Both the position numbers and the translations under genes were made by a program. Shown piece by piece: positions 21,611 to 31,235 of a stretch of 64,000 bases of DNA (its first letter is position 1; every line of letters begins with the position of its first letter). Source of the stretch: Rhodanobacteraceae bacterium (GTDB lineage: Bacteria; Pseudomonadota; Gammaproteobacteria; Xanthomonadales; Rhodanobacteraceae); NCBI GenBank assembly GCA_030123585.1, contig CP126120.1:2915001-2979000 (forward strand), given 5' to 3'. The notes under the pieces are model-generated. The model searched no databases. It saw only the letters and a list, made by a program, of their open reading frames with translations, and had not been told where the DNA came from.

Positions 21611-24357
21611 GATCCGGCACCGTTGCGGGTAGGGGTATTTGCGTCACCTGCCGGACAGGTTACCTCCAGCGGTGACTGGCGATCGCTGGCGGGCGCGGTG
21701 TAGTCGAATGAGCACGTCTGCATGGTTTCCTGCGCCGCTTGCCAGCGGGCGGTGAGGCGTCCCGACTTGCTGGATACGCGCAGCAGGACTAGCCCCGCCT
21801 GTCCCACAGTGCCGACCGTCTGGCCTTTCGCGTCGACCACCTCGGTGCCGAACGGCAAGGGTTTGCCATCGGCAGCCTGGATGTGGGCAATCAGCGCCTG
21901 TCCGTAATGGCTCTTGAAGTCGACCATGACGATGGCGCCTGCGTACGGCGCGACGTTGGCGCTGGTCGCGTCCAACTCTACCCCCAGCGGCAGGCCCTGC
22001 GGATCGATCTGGATGGTATCGAGCTGGTACGGTGCGAGGTAAGGCACCAGGGCGTAGCCGAAGCGATCCACGCGCACGCCCGGTGTATTGAGGATGTGCG
22101 CGCCGGCCGCACCCGGGACGTGCACGATGGCGGCGGTTTCGCCCAGCGGCTGGCCAAAGGTGATGCCGCCCTGGTGCGCCACCAGCGAGCCGCTGGCGCC
22201 GACGGATTCCTGCGAAAAGCCGTTGCCCTTGCCGGCGCTGGCGTTCAACACCGCATACGGGCTGTTGTAGCCGGCGTTCACGCTGAAGGTGTTGCCGCCG
22301 CCACTGGTGCCGGTGCCGCGCGAAGCCGTGGCGCCATAGGTGAACTGGTTCCATTCACCGGCCGTGCCGCTCAGCGTGGCCTGCTCCCGGGAACCCGTTG
22401 CGTCGCTGTGGTTGAGATTGACTGACAGGTTCGGCGCGTGGACGCCGCTGCCCAGTGGAAGGGTGGCATTGATGAACGCCTGGTTGTCATAGCCGCCGAG
22501 GCCGGTGCGGCCACGCGACAGCGAGACGCTGTAGGTGAGCCGCTTGAAATGGTTGCTGTAGCCAAACTGGAATTGCGTGTCGCGGCCGCGCTGATTCCAG
22601 TAATCGCTGATGGAGACGTTCGCGTACAGCGATCCATACCGTTCGCCCAACTGCTGGTTCGTGGTCAGGGTAAAGCGATCGCGTTCCTGCAGCAGTCCCG
22701 TGGGCGTCAACAGGTTGTCCGGATTGAAGGTCGTCCCGGACAAGGCCGCGCGTTGCGCAGGCGTCAGCAGGCCCGGGATCGGCACGCCGTCGATCATGGG
22801 GATATTCGTCAGCTGGTACTGCAGGATGTCGAGACCGCGGCGTGCGTAATCACGCGCGTATTCCGCGTTCTGCAGGCTCAGGAATCCGCCGGTCGAATAG
22901 CGGTAAGCCGCGACCGCGATCGAGGTCCTGGTTTCCGGGATCAGCTTGCTGTAGCTGATCCGGAAACTTTGGCCGTTGTGTGTGCCGTAACCCGGAATGC
23001 TGGCGTGGGCCTGGGTCATGTCCATGGCCAGCGCGCCGAAACGCGTGTTGAAGGCGGCGCCGGCCAGTACCGCGCCGTAGCCTTCCGAACCCTGGAAGCC
23101 CGCGTAGCCGGTCAGCAGGTTGTTGAAGCCGTGCTGGATCGTGCCCTGGATGATGCCCGGTTTGTTGCCAAGGCCAAAGGTGTTGCGCACCTGGCCGGCC
23201 GCGAGGTCGAAGCGGGTGATGCCCGGCCGCAACAACTGCGCGACCGAGGCGTACGGCACGGTGAAGATTTGCGTGCGGCCGTCGGCTTCGGTCACGGTGA
23301 CGACCAGGTTGCCGCCGTAGCCGCCCGGATACAGGTCGTTGATCACGAACGGACCGGGTGCGACCGTGGTCTGGTAGATCTGCACGCCGTTCTGGCTGAC
23401 CGTGACCTTGGCGTTGCTGTCGGCGACGCCGCGGATGATGGGCGCATATCCCCGCAGCGACTGCGGCAACATGTTGTCGTCGGTGCCGAGCTGCACGCCG
23501 CGCAGGCTCATGCTGTCAAAGACCGCGCCGTCGGTGTAGCTGTCGCCGATCGTCAGGGTGGATTGCAGTTTGGGCAGGTCGCGGCGTACATAGGCGTTGA
23601 TGTTCTGCCAGTGGCGCTGGCCCGGCGATCCAGCGGTGCCGGATTGCCAGGTGACGGTTGAATCCTGGCGGAAGTGCCACGGGCCGAGATTGAGTCCGGC
23701 GTTGAGTCCGAGATAGGTGCTGGTCTGGCTCAGTCCTTTGTTGCTGGTGTGGAAACTGTTGAAGTTGTAGTTCAGCAGGAACGCCGGCACGCCCTGGTCC
23801 CAGGACGCGGGGTTGACGTAGCCGCGTGGCAGCCGCCCCGTATAGGCTTGCGGGATGCTGGCGTCGAGGCGCAGGTCGGCCATGTCCAGCGACAATTTCG
23901 CGTCGGGAATCAGACTGGACAGCTGCACGCAGGCATCGGGCGATTTCAGTTGCGCAACGGCCGCGGATCCGGGAGCGGCGGGAGCCACGCCAATACGGTC
24001 AAGCAGTTCCGGGGTGACGCACGGTACCGCGTTGGCGCTGGGCGCCGGCGCGGCGAAGCGCACGTCCATGCGTCCGATCCAGTTTTGGTTTGAATAGACA
24101 TCGAGGCTGTAGATGCCCGGCAGTACCGTGTCGCCTTGTTCAAATCGCGCGAGGTCGGCCGCGTTGCTGCCGCCGCCCGCCAGCATGCCACGGTCAAACT
24201 CGACGTAATCTGCGCTGGCCGCGGCAGGTCCTGCCGCCGCGGCCGCGTGGCCCGGCGTCGCCCAGCCCAGCGAGGCCAGTCCTGCTGCGCAGGCCAACGC
24301 CAGCAGCGAGCATTTCGGCGCCCGAATGGCATGGGTGGCGGCGCGCCGGAGCCTCAT
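21607..24357 (-). CDS. Fimbrial outer-membrane usher protein (PapC/FimD family)
   Basis: A 916-residue protein with a signal peptide ending near PGHAAA. The N-terminal chaperone-binding domain (about 45-165, DYVEFDRGMLAGGGSNAADLARFEQG...), the beta-barrel, the plug region (GYAPIIRGVADSNAKVTV..., PGPFVINDLYPGGYGGNLVV) and the C-terminal domains with a Cys pair (QTCSFDYTAP...LEVTCPAG) are all present. It assembles chaperone-bound subunits into a fibre at the outer membrane. It is complete with no frameshift. It overlaps both neighbouring genes by 4 bases, so chaperone, usher and tip subunit are translationally coupled. Confidence 0.96.
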   Translation of the reverse strand: MRLRRAATHAIRAPKCSLLALACAAGLASLGWATPGHAAAAAGPAAASADYVEFDRGMLAGGGSNAADLARFEQGDTVLPGIYSLDVYSNQNWIGRMDVRFAAPAPSANAVPCVTPELLDRIGVAPAAPGSAAVAQLKSPDACVQLSSLIPDAKLSLDMADLRLDASIPQAYTGRLPRGYVNPASWDQGVPAFLLNYNFNSFHTSNKGLSQTSTYLGLNAGLNLGPWHFRQDSTVTWQSGTAGSPGQRHWQNINAYVRRDLPKLQSTLTIGDSYTDGAVFDSMSLRGVQLGTDDNMLPQSLRGYAPIIRGVADSNAKVTVSQNGVQIYQTTVAPGPFVINDLYPGGYGGNLVVTVTEADGRTQIFTVPYASVAQLLRPGITRFDLAAGQVRNTFGLGNKPGIIQGTIQHGFNNLLTGYAGFQGSEGYGAVLAGAAFNTRFGALAMDMTQAHASIPGYGTHNGQSFRISYSKLIPETRTSIAVAAYRYSTGGFLSLQNAEYARDYARRGLDILQYQLTNIPMIDGVPIPGLLTPAQRAALSGTTFNPDNLLTPTGLLQERDRFTLTTNQQLGERYGSLYANVSISDYWNQRGRDTQFQFGYSNHFKRLTYSVSLSRGRTGLGGYDNQAFINATLPLGSGVHAPNLSVNLNHSDATGSREQATLSGTAGEWNQFTYGATASRGTGTSGGGNTFSVNAGYNSPYAVLNASAGKGNGFSQESVGASGSLVAHQGGITFGQPLGETAAIVHVPGAAGAHILNTPGVRVDRFGYALVPYLAPYQLDTIQIDPQGLPLGVELDATSANVAPYAGAIVMVDFKSHYGQALIAHIQAADGKPLPFGTEVVDAKGQTVGTVGQAGLVLLRVSSKSGRLTARWQAAQETMQTCSFDYTAPASDRQSPLEVTCPAGDANTPTRNGAGS

Positions 24358-25097
24358 TGCGCGATCACGCCCTTGTGGCTGTCGGTCGCGCCGAAATCGT
24401 TGAGGGTCGTGAAGATGATGGGCGTGCCGACCGCGGGCGCGTGCGCGAGGCTTTTGAGTGGAAGCTTCAGGTCATCGAAGGGCGCCACCATGCCGTCGGC
24501 GCTGCCGTCCGTCTTGCCATCGGCGCCTACTGCCACGCCGACAATCGTGATGTAGTACGGCGTCGGGTTGTGGACTTCCAGCGCCGCCCCGGGCCCGGCG
24601 GCAGCCTTGAAGCTGAGCTGGTCGGGGGCTTTCAGCGCGTTCCCCGGCAGTTTGGCCGGGCGGTAGAAAAGCTTGATCCGCGATCGGATCGCGAATTGCA
24701 GGTAATTCTTGCCGGCATATTCGGGGCCGGTCGGCTTCGGCGGGATTTCCAGCACGTTCAGCCAGAACACCGATTCGCGGTCGGTCGGCAAGGGCTTGGC
24801 GCCCTGGACGTACAGGATGCGCAGGCTCTGGTCCTTGTGCGCATCCATCCGGAACAGCGGTGGCGTGATCAGGAACGGCGTGTGGACGGTATCCGGCGTC
24901 GAACCGATGTTGCCGTCATCGATCCAGGCTTCGACCAGCGCCGGCCGGTCGTTTTCGTTGGTCAGGCGCACCGTCGCCTCGCCTTGGGCGGCGTTGAAGA
25001 TCACGCGTGTGCCGGTGATGACAATGCTGGCGGCGGCAGGCGCGGCCACGCACAACATGGCCGCTGCCGCGGCCAATACGCGGGTCAGGATGTTCAT
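24354..25097 (-). CDS. Periplasmic fimbrial chaperone (PapD family)
   Basis: A 247-residue protein with a signal peptide (MNILTRVLAAAAAMLCVAAPAAA). Domain 1 has the PapD pattern: IVITGTRVIFNAAQGEATVRLTN, PFLITPPLFRMDAHKDQSLRI, ESVFWLNVLEIPPKP, and the RIKLFYRP segment. The G1 strand and the conserved Arg and Lys that anchor the subunit C-terminus are present. Domain 2 follows from about residue 150. It is the second gene of the operon, 81 bp after the pilin gene, and the gap contains a strong stem-loop. Confidence 0.96.
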   Translation of the reverse strand: MNILTRVLAAAAAMLCVAAPAAASIVITGTRVIFNAAQGEATVRLTNENDRPALVEAWIDDGNIGSTPDTVHTPFLITPPLFRMDAHKDQSLRILYVQGAKPLPTDRESVFWLNVLEIPPKPTGPEYAGKNYLQFAIRSRIKLFYRPAKLPGNALKAPDQLSFKAAAGPGAALEVHNPTPYYITIVGVAVGADGKTDGSADGMVAPFDDLKLPLKSLAHAPAVGTPIIFTTLNDFGATDSHKGVIAQ

Positions 25098-25125
25098 GGG
25101 TTATCTCTGGTGGGGCCGAGCCCCC

Positions 25126-25162
25126 AACCCGCTGTGCCGAATTGCGGCATGCACAGCGGGTT
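25126..25162 (-). promoter_or_regulatory. Stem-loop between pilin and chaperone genes
   Basis: On the transcript AACCCGCTGTGC (from 25162) pairs perfectly with GCACAGCGGGTT (to 25126), a 12-bp stem with a 13-base loop that can pair further inside. No U-run follows. In other fimbrial operons a hairpin here protects the abundant pilin message or limits read-through into the assembly genes. Confidence 0.75.
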
Positions 25163-25178
25163 GCTGGTTGCCGGCTGC

Positions 25179-25760
25179 TTACTGGTAGTTGATGACGTAA
25201 TTCACCGTTGTCGAAACGGCGCCCCCGGCCCCTGCATAGGCGCTGGTTGCGTAGTACTGGGCTGAATAAGCCAGCGTCGCGCCACCGGATGCCACGGTTG
25301 TCTGATCGGTGACGTTGGCGTTGCCGACCGGGGCGGCCGTACCGATGGTGACCGCGGTACCTCCCGAATTCAGCAGTTGCACGTCCACGCCAGCGACGCC
25401 GGTGTTCATCAAGGTGCCATTGCCCGTGGTGGTGTCGGCGTTGGCGGCGCTGTAGAACTGGGCGCCGACCCTCGCCCCGGCCGGACAACCCGACAGGGTC
25501 ATGGTGAAGGCGGTTGCGCTGGGCGTGTAGGCGCCGGTGCCATTGGCCGTCAACGAGTTGGCCGAGACGGTCGGCAGCGCAACCGTGAAGTTGTTGCTGC
25601 CGCTGGACGTGGGACCCTTGATGGTGCAGGTGGCGGCGGTCACGCTGCCAGTGAAAGTGATGGTGCCGTCGGGAACGGCAGCCAGGGTTGCCGGCGCGAC
25701 GGCCAAACCGCCGCAGGCGGTGGCGAGGCCAAGGGCCAGGAGCGTGTGCTTCAAGTTCAT
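25179..25760 (-). CDS. Major fimbrial subunit (pilin)
   Basis: A 193-residue type 1-like pilin. The signal peptide is MNLKHTLLALGLATACGG... ending VAPATLAA. The mature protein starts near VPDGTITFTGSVTAATCTI, with one Cys pair (ATCTIKG and LSGCPAG) and the C-terminal donor-strand motif VNYVINYQ. It is rich in Thr, Ala and Ser as expected. The open frame continues upstream, but ATG 25760 is preceded by GGAG at fitting distance and begins the signal sequence. It is the first gene of the operon, read from the sigma-54-type site at 25879-25864. Confidence 0.93.
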   Translation of the reverse strand: MNLKHTLLALGLATACGGLAVAPATLAAVPDGTITFTGSVTAATCTIKGPTSSGSNNFTVALPTVSANSLTANGTGAYTPSATAFTMTLSGCPAGARVGAQFYSAANADTTTGNGTLMNTGVAGVDVQLLNSGGTAVTIGTAAPVGNANVTDQTTVASGGATLAYSAQYYATSAYAGAGGAVSTTVNYVINYQ

Positions 25761-25863
25761 GTCTGGATTTCTCCGGTTGATGGGTGGAACGTCATGCTGC
25801 ATGGATGAACGACGTGGCGCCGGATTGCGCAGTTGCGTGATGCCCGCGTCACGGGCGCTTTCT

Positions 25864-25879
25864 AGCAGGATTCGTGCCA
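25864..25879 (-). promoter_or_regulatory. Sigma-54 (RpoN) promoter of the fimbrial operon
   Basis: On the minus strand the sequence is TGGCACGAATCCTGCT. The RpoN consensus is TGGCACG-N4-TTGC-A/T, so only one base differs and the GG-GC spacing is exact. Transcription would start near 25853, giving a ~93-base leader to the pilin ATG. A second, weaker copy (TGGCACGGATCTTGT) lies exactly 21 bp upstream at 25886-25900. Confidence 0.7.
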
Positions 25880-26065
25880 CCTGTCACAAGATCCGTGCCA
25901 CTCGTCACAAAAGTCACGGTTGTTTTGGAGTATTTCGCGCGGCGTTACAATTGGCGTTTGGCCGGTACCCGTGCTTGGATGTCGCTGCGGCACCGGTCTG
26001 TAAGCGCTTGTGTTCACTGGCAGCAGGGCCGCGGATTGGATCGGCGTCGCGAGGTTCAACCGCGG

Positions 26066-26094
26066 TTGACTTGCGTTGCGTATGCCGTGACAAT
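26066..26094 (+). promoter_or_regulatory. Sigma-70 promoter of the tRNA-tuf operon
   Basis: TTGACT (26066-26071), a 17-base spacer and GACAAT (26089-26094). The layout and the GACAATAC -10 region match the promoter before tRNA-Gln at 6916. It should drive tRNA-Tyr, tRNA-Gly, tRNA-Thr and tuf. Confidence 0.7.
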
Positions 26095-26213
26095 ACGCAG
26101 TCTTTGTGATGCAAACCCTTGAAACCCGGGTGTCTTCGAGCATTCCGGGCTGTTTGTGTCGGCGCCTTTCTGTTGGCATCGATAGGCGTTCGTCGCAGCC
26201 ACCACGCCATCCC

Positions 26214-26270
26214 GGAGGGATACCCAAGCGGCCAACGGGGCAGACAGGAAGTGTGATCTGCTGGCTTGTG
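26214..26270 (+). pseudogene. Partial, degenerate tRNA-Tyr copy
   Basis: The first 27 bases (GGAGGGATACCCAAGCGG then CCAACGGGG) are identical to the real tRNA-Tyr 110 bp downstream. The similarity continues as CAGAC...GATCTGCTGGCTTGTGCCTTCG, but the anticodon loop is disrupted by extra bases and there is no matching T-arm or 3' acceptor strand. It cannot make a functional tRNA. It sits where E. coli has an extra tRNA gene (thrU) at the head of the same operon. Confidence 0.8.
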
Positions 26271-26323
26271 CCTTCGTTTGACCGCCGGGTTTGTTCAATC
26301 CGTTTCAGCAAACCAAGATTTCC

Positions 26324-26409
26324 GGAGGGATACCCAAGCGGCCAACGGGGGCAGACTGTAAATCTGCTGGCTTACGCCTTCGGTGGTTCGAATCCACCTC
26401 CCTCCACCA
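26324..26409 (+). tRNA. tRNA-Tyr (GTA anticodon)
   Basis: An 86-base class II tRNA with encoded CCA. The acceptor stem GGAGGGA pairs with TCCCTCC. The anticodon arm GCAGA-CTGTAAA-TCTGC gives GTA. The long variable arm and the T-arm GGTGG-TTCGAAT-CCACC are present. It is the first intact tRNA of the operon Tyr-Gly-Thr-tuf, as in E. coli tyrU-glyT-thrT-tufB. Confidence 0.97.
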
Positions 26410-26738
26410 GCTTCAAGAGGTGCAAAAGTTTCGTTGAGGTGGATGCGAACCACCGAAATAAAAATGATGGTTCGACCGATTCGCCAGGAGCGAATCGGAA
26501 CGCGACGCGCAAGCGGCGCGGCCCCGGAGGGGCGAAGGGCAGGATGCCCGGAGTCATCCACCTCCCTCCACCAGTTTCAAGAGGTGCAAGACGTTTCAAC
26601 GAGGTGGATTGCGAACCACCGATTCAAGATGATGGTTCGACCGATTCGCCGGGAGCGAATCGGAACGCGACGCGCAAGCGGCGCGGCCCCGGAGGGGCGA
26701 AGGGCAGGATGCCCGGAGTCATCCACCTCCCTCCACCA
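26394..26738 (+). repeat. tRNA-Tyr 3'-end tandem repeats (rtT-like), ~165 bp units
   Basis: The tRNA 3' end CCACCTCCCTCCACCAG recurs at 26394 (in the tRNA), 26558 and 26723, so two units of 164 and 165 bp follow the tRNA and a third begins. Each unit holds an inverted copy of the T-arm (26436-26456 and 26601-26622), a hairpin CGATTCGCC/GGAGCGAATCG, and a GC-rich segment that is identical in both. The layout matches the E. coli tyrT repeats, where ~178-bp units also start with the last bases of tRNA-Tyr. It fills the gap from tRNA-Tyr to tRNA-Gly. Confidence 0.9.
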
Positions 26739-26740
26739 GT
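26464..26740 (+). other. Arg-rich open frame spanning both tRNA-Tyr repeats
   Basis: Each unit has ATGATG (26464 and 26629, 165 bp apart, so in the same frame) followed by codons for VRPIRQERIGTRRASG and then AAPEGRRAGCPESS. The frame stays open through both units. The basic, repeated composition recalls the protamine-like Tpr peptide of E. coli tyrT. No good ribosome-binding site precedes either ATG, so translation is uncertain and the frame may be only a by-product of the repeats. Confidence 0.35.
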
Positions 26741-26788
26741 TCAGCTGCATGCAACGGAGCCGAAAGCTCCGCCAGAGATCGCCCGGAT

Positions 26789-26862
<74 letters not shown>

Positions 26863-26879
26863 TTGAATGCTTCCTCCAC

Positions 26880-26955
<76 letters not shown>

Positions 26956-26964
26956 ACAATTGCC

Positions 26965-27055
26965 GGGAATCGTGAATGGTGAATGGTGAATCGGGAATCG
27001 TAAAAGCCAAAGCTCGCACGCTGTTGCTGTAACGATTCCCGATTCACGATTCCCG
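26965..27055. repeat. Family A palindromic repeat, copy 3 (before tuf1)
   Basis: The left arm GGGAATCGTGAATGG...GAATCGGGAATCG, core TAAAAGCCAAAGCTCGCACG, and right arm CGATTCCCGATTCACGATTC. The core and right arm are the same as in copy 6 before tuf2, as is the DNA from there to the tuf start. Confidence 0.85.
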
Positions 27056-27127
27056 AACACAGGATTCATCGAAGCCGCAAAACTCAACCGACTCAAGACA
27101 CGCAGATAGCAGAAAGGTACGAACGTC

Positions 27128-28318
<1,191 letters not shown>

Positions 28319-28323
28319 ATCCT

Positions 28324-28399
<76 letters not shown>

Positions 28400-28447
28400 A
28401 TGCGTGGACTGGATGCGGAAACAGCAGTGCCGGACAGCAAGAAACCC

Positions 28448-28831
28448 ATGAATGCAAAAGCGGAAACGATGGCAACCGGCAAGGCGACGGATATCGGCCT
28501 GCTGACGCTGGCGGTGCTGATCGTCGTCGCGGGCGTGGCGGCGTACTACCTGCTGCCCTCGACCGTTCCGTCGATCGTGCACACGCTCAGCGTGGTGGGC
28601 GCGATCGTGGTTGCCTGCGGCGTGGCCTGGTTCACTACCCCCGGCCATGCCGTGCGTGACTACCTGCGTGAAACCCAGTTCGAGATGCGCAAGGTGGTGT
28701 GGCCGACGCGCGAAGAGACGATCCGCACGACGCTGGTGGTGATCCTGGTGGTGGTGGTGCTCAGCGTGGTGCTGGGCCTGATCGACATCATCCTGAAATC
28801 GGTCATCCTCGACTGGCTGCTGAAGCTGTGA
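28448..28831 (+). CDS. secE: Preprotein translocase subunit SecE
   Basis: A 127-residue protein, the length of E. coli SecE, with three membrane helices ([21 protein letters not shown], the segment after [10 protein letters not shown], and [20 protein letters not shown]). The conserved amphipathic segment before helix 3 is present ([20 protein letters not shown]). An ATG at 28400, directly after tRNA-Trp, is an alternative start, but the ATG at 28448 gives the normal length. It stabilises SecY in the SecYEG channel. Confidence 0.95.
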   Translation: MNAKAETMATGKATDIGLLTLAVLIVVAGVAAYYLLPSTVPSIVHTLSVVGAIVVACGVAWFTTPGHAVRDYLRETQFEMRKVVWPTREETIRTTLVVILVVVVLSVVLGLIDIILKSVILDWLLKL

Positions 28832-28833
28832 AC

Positions 28834-29406
28834 ATGAGCGAAACGACAGGCAAACGCTGGTACGTGGTCCACGCCTACTCGGGCTTCGAACATCAGGTCG
28901 CGCGCGCGCTCGCCGAGCGGGTGGCGCGTTCCGGGATGCAGGACAAGTTCGGCGAAGTGCTGGTGCCGACTGAGGAAGTGGTCGAGATGCGCGCCGGCCA
29001 GAAACGCAAGAGCGAGCGCAAGTTCTTCCCGGGCTACGTGCTGGTGCAGATCGAGACCACCGGCGAGGCGCGCGCCCCGCGCATCGACGACGAGTGCTGG
29101 CACCTGGTCAAGGAGACGCCCAAGGTGATGGGCTTCATCGGCGGCACCGCCGACAAGCCGCTGCCGATCAAGGATTCCGAGGCCGATGCGATTCTGAATC
29201 GTGTCAAGGAAGGCATCGAGAAGCCGCGTCCGAAGGTGCTGTTCGAGCCGGGCGAAATGGTGCGCGTGATCGACGGACCGTTCAACGACTTCAACGGCGT
29301 GGTCGAGGAAGTCAATTACGAGAAGAACCGCCTGCGTGTGGCGGTGCTGATCTTTGGCCGCTCGACTCCGGTGGAATTGGAGTTCGGGCAGGTGGAGAAG
29401 GCTTAA
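28834..29406 (+). CDS. nusG: Transcription termination/antitermination factor NusG
   Basis: A 190-residue protein. The NGN domain ([20 protein letters not shown]..., [24 protein letters not shown]) binds RNA polymerase. The KOW domain ([24 protein letters not shown]) contacts Rho or ribosomal protein S10. It starts two bases after secE. Confidence 0.98.
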   Translation: MSETTGKRWYVVHAYSGFEHQVARALAERVARSGMQDKFGEVLVPTEEVVEMRAGQKRKSERKFFPGYVLVQIETTGEARAPRIDDECWHLVKETPKVMGFIGGTADKPLPIKDSEADAILNRVKEGIEKPRPKVLFEPGEMVRVIDGPFNDFNGVVEEVNYEKNRLRVAVLIFGRSTPVELEFGQVEKA

Positions 29407-29410
29407 ATGT

Positions 29411-29528
29411 GGTAAGTCGCGCACTTCGTGCGCTGTAAGTGGGCAAAGAGTTAGTAGAAGCGTGCTGTTATTGACTCTTTGCAGGCGGCGCAGCCGCCGA
29501 CTGGCAGCGAGCGCAGCGAGCGACTGAC
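29411..29528. repeat. Family E palindromic repeat (GCGAGCG type)
   Basis: AAGTCGCGCACTTCGTGCGC then TGTAA, a variable middle, and GCAGGCGGCGCAGCCGCC followed by GACT and GCGAGCGCAGCGAGCGAC. The same modules occur in opposite order and orientation at 52921-53033. Confidence 0.7.
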
Positions 29529-29600
29529 ATTTTCAACAACAGGAGGAGTCCCGCAGTTCGCATCGAACGTGCAGACGCTTGAACTCCAGGAGATAAAGCA

Positions 29601-30032
29601 ATGGCAAAGAAAGTCGTCGGTTACATCAAGCTGCAGGTCAAGGCCGGTGAGGCCAACCCCAGCCCGCCGGTCGGTCCGGCGCTGGGCCAGCGCGGCCTCA
29701 ACATCATGGAGTTCTGCAAGGCGTTCAATGCCGCCACGCAGAAGCTGGAAAAGGGCCTGCCGATCCCGGTGATCATCACTGCGTATTCGGACCGCAGCTT
29801 CACCTTCGTCACCAAGACCCCGCCCGCGACCGTGCTGCTGAAGAAGGCGGCCGGCATCGAGTCGGGTTCGTCCAAGCCCAACACCGACAAGGTGGGCAAG
29901 GTGACCCGCAAGCAACTGGAAGACATCGCCAAGCAGAAAGAGCCCGACCTCACCGCGGCGGATCTGGACGCGGCCGTGCGCACCATCGCCGGCAGCGCGC
30001 GCAGCATGGGTCTCAACGTGGAGGGCGTCTGA
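29601..30032 (+). CDS. rplK: 50S ribosomal protein L11
   Basis: A 143-residue protein that binds the GTPase-associated 23S rRNA. The Pro-rich N-terminus [17 protein letters not shown] and the C-terminal RNA-binding domain ([20 protein letters not shown]) are standard. It is followed by rplA after 1 base; L1 normally represses this pair by binding the leader. Confidence 0.98.
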   Translation: MAKKVVGYIKLQVKAGEANPSPPVGPALGQRGLNIMEFCKAFNAATQKLEKGLPIPVIITAYSDRSFTFVTKTPPATVLLKKAAGIESGSSKPNTDKVGKVTRKQLEDIAKQKEPDLTAADLDAAVRTIAGSARSMGLNVEGV

Positions 30033-30033
30033 C

Positions 30034-30741
<708 letters not shown>

Positions 30742-30746
30742 TTTGA

Positions 30747-30928
30747 ACCCCTCTCCCTCCGGGAGAGGGGCACGGGTGAGGGTTCGGACCCGCGAAGTGT
30801 TGGAACATCGCGAGTTCGGACCCTCATCCGGTGCTACGCGCCACCACGGAGCTCTTGGCCATGGATGGCGGCTCTCCCGGAGGGAGAAGGGAAAAGGTTC
30901 CCCGCTTTCGCGGGGATGACGTTCGAAG
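30747..30928. repeat. Composite family F and C repeats
   Basis: CCCCTCTCCCTCCGGGAGAG..., GGGTGAGGGTTCGGACCC and an inverted partner (GTTCGGACCCTCATCC, CTCTCCCGGAGGGAGAAGGG) form a large palindrome. It is followed by a family C end (CCCCGCTTTCGCGGGGATGACG). Confidence 0.75.
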
Positions 30929-30995
30929 GTTGGCGATCTGGCGATCGCCAGCCAGTTCAAATTTGAGGGCGAAGTTGCAGTGCACCGCAACCAGC

Positions 30996-31092
30996 CGTCA
31001 AAGACCGCAGGTGGCGAAGCGGATCAGCATGATCCGCGGAACCTCAATCGGAATTGCGTATGGATTCCCGCCTGCGCAGATGGTGTCGCCCG
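30996..31092 (+). promoter_or_regulatory. Ribosomal protein L10 leader (autoregulatory RNA)
   Basis: The strand AAAGACCGCAGGTGGCG at about 30999 can pair with CCTGCGCAGATGGTGTC at 31071-31087, enclosing hairpins such as GGATCAGCATGATCC. The conserved GACCGCAGGTG ... CCTGCG-AGA-GGTG pattern is that of the Rfam L10 leader, to which the L10-L12 complex binds to shut down rplJL translation. Its place upstream of rplJ fits. Confidence 0.75.
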
Positions 31093-31235
31093 CAACGAAT
31101 CGACCCGAAAGGTTGATCTCCGAGCGGACACCGCAATCAGGCGCCGCGAGGCGCCGGCGGATCGGCAGGATGCCGATGATCCGTTTGGTTCGAATGCATC
31201 GCGCATGGAGCGCGATGGATTCATCGGAGGATGCA

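Larger units (their letters stand above)
25761..26213. other. Divergent regulatory region between fimbrial operon and tRNA operon
   Basis: It holds the pilin leader, the tandem sigma-54-type sites (25864-25900) and, at the other end, the tRNA operon promoter (26066-26094). Nothing else is supported between 25901 and 26065; this would be the place to look for an enhancer-binding-protein site. Confidence 0.6.
30742..31235. other. rplA-rplJ intergenic region
   Basis: It holds a composite family F/C repeat block (30747-30928) and the L10 leader (about 30996-31092). No protein gene is supported. A short hairpin-rich segment between 31120 and 31230 leads to the GGAGG of rplJ. Confidence 0.7.

Noticed and set aside
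28400..28447. Longer SecE starting at the ATG directly after tRNA-Trp
   Set aside because: It would begin at the first base after the tRNA 3' end, leaving no leader after tRNA processing. The later ATG gives the standard SecE length.
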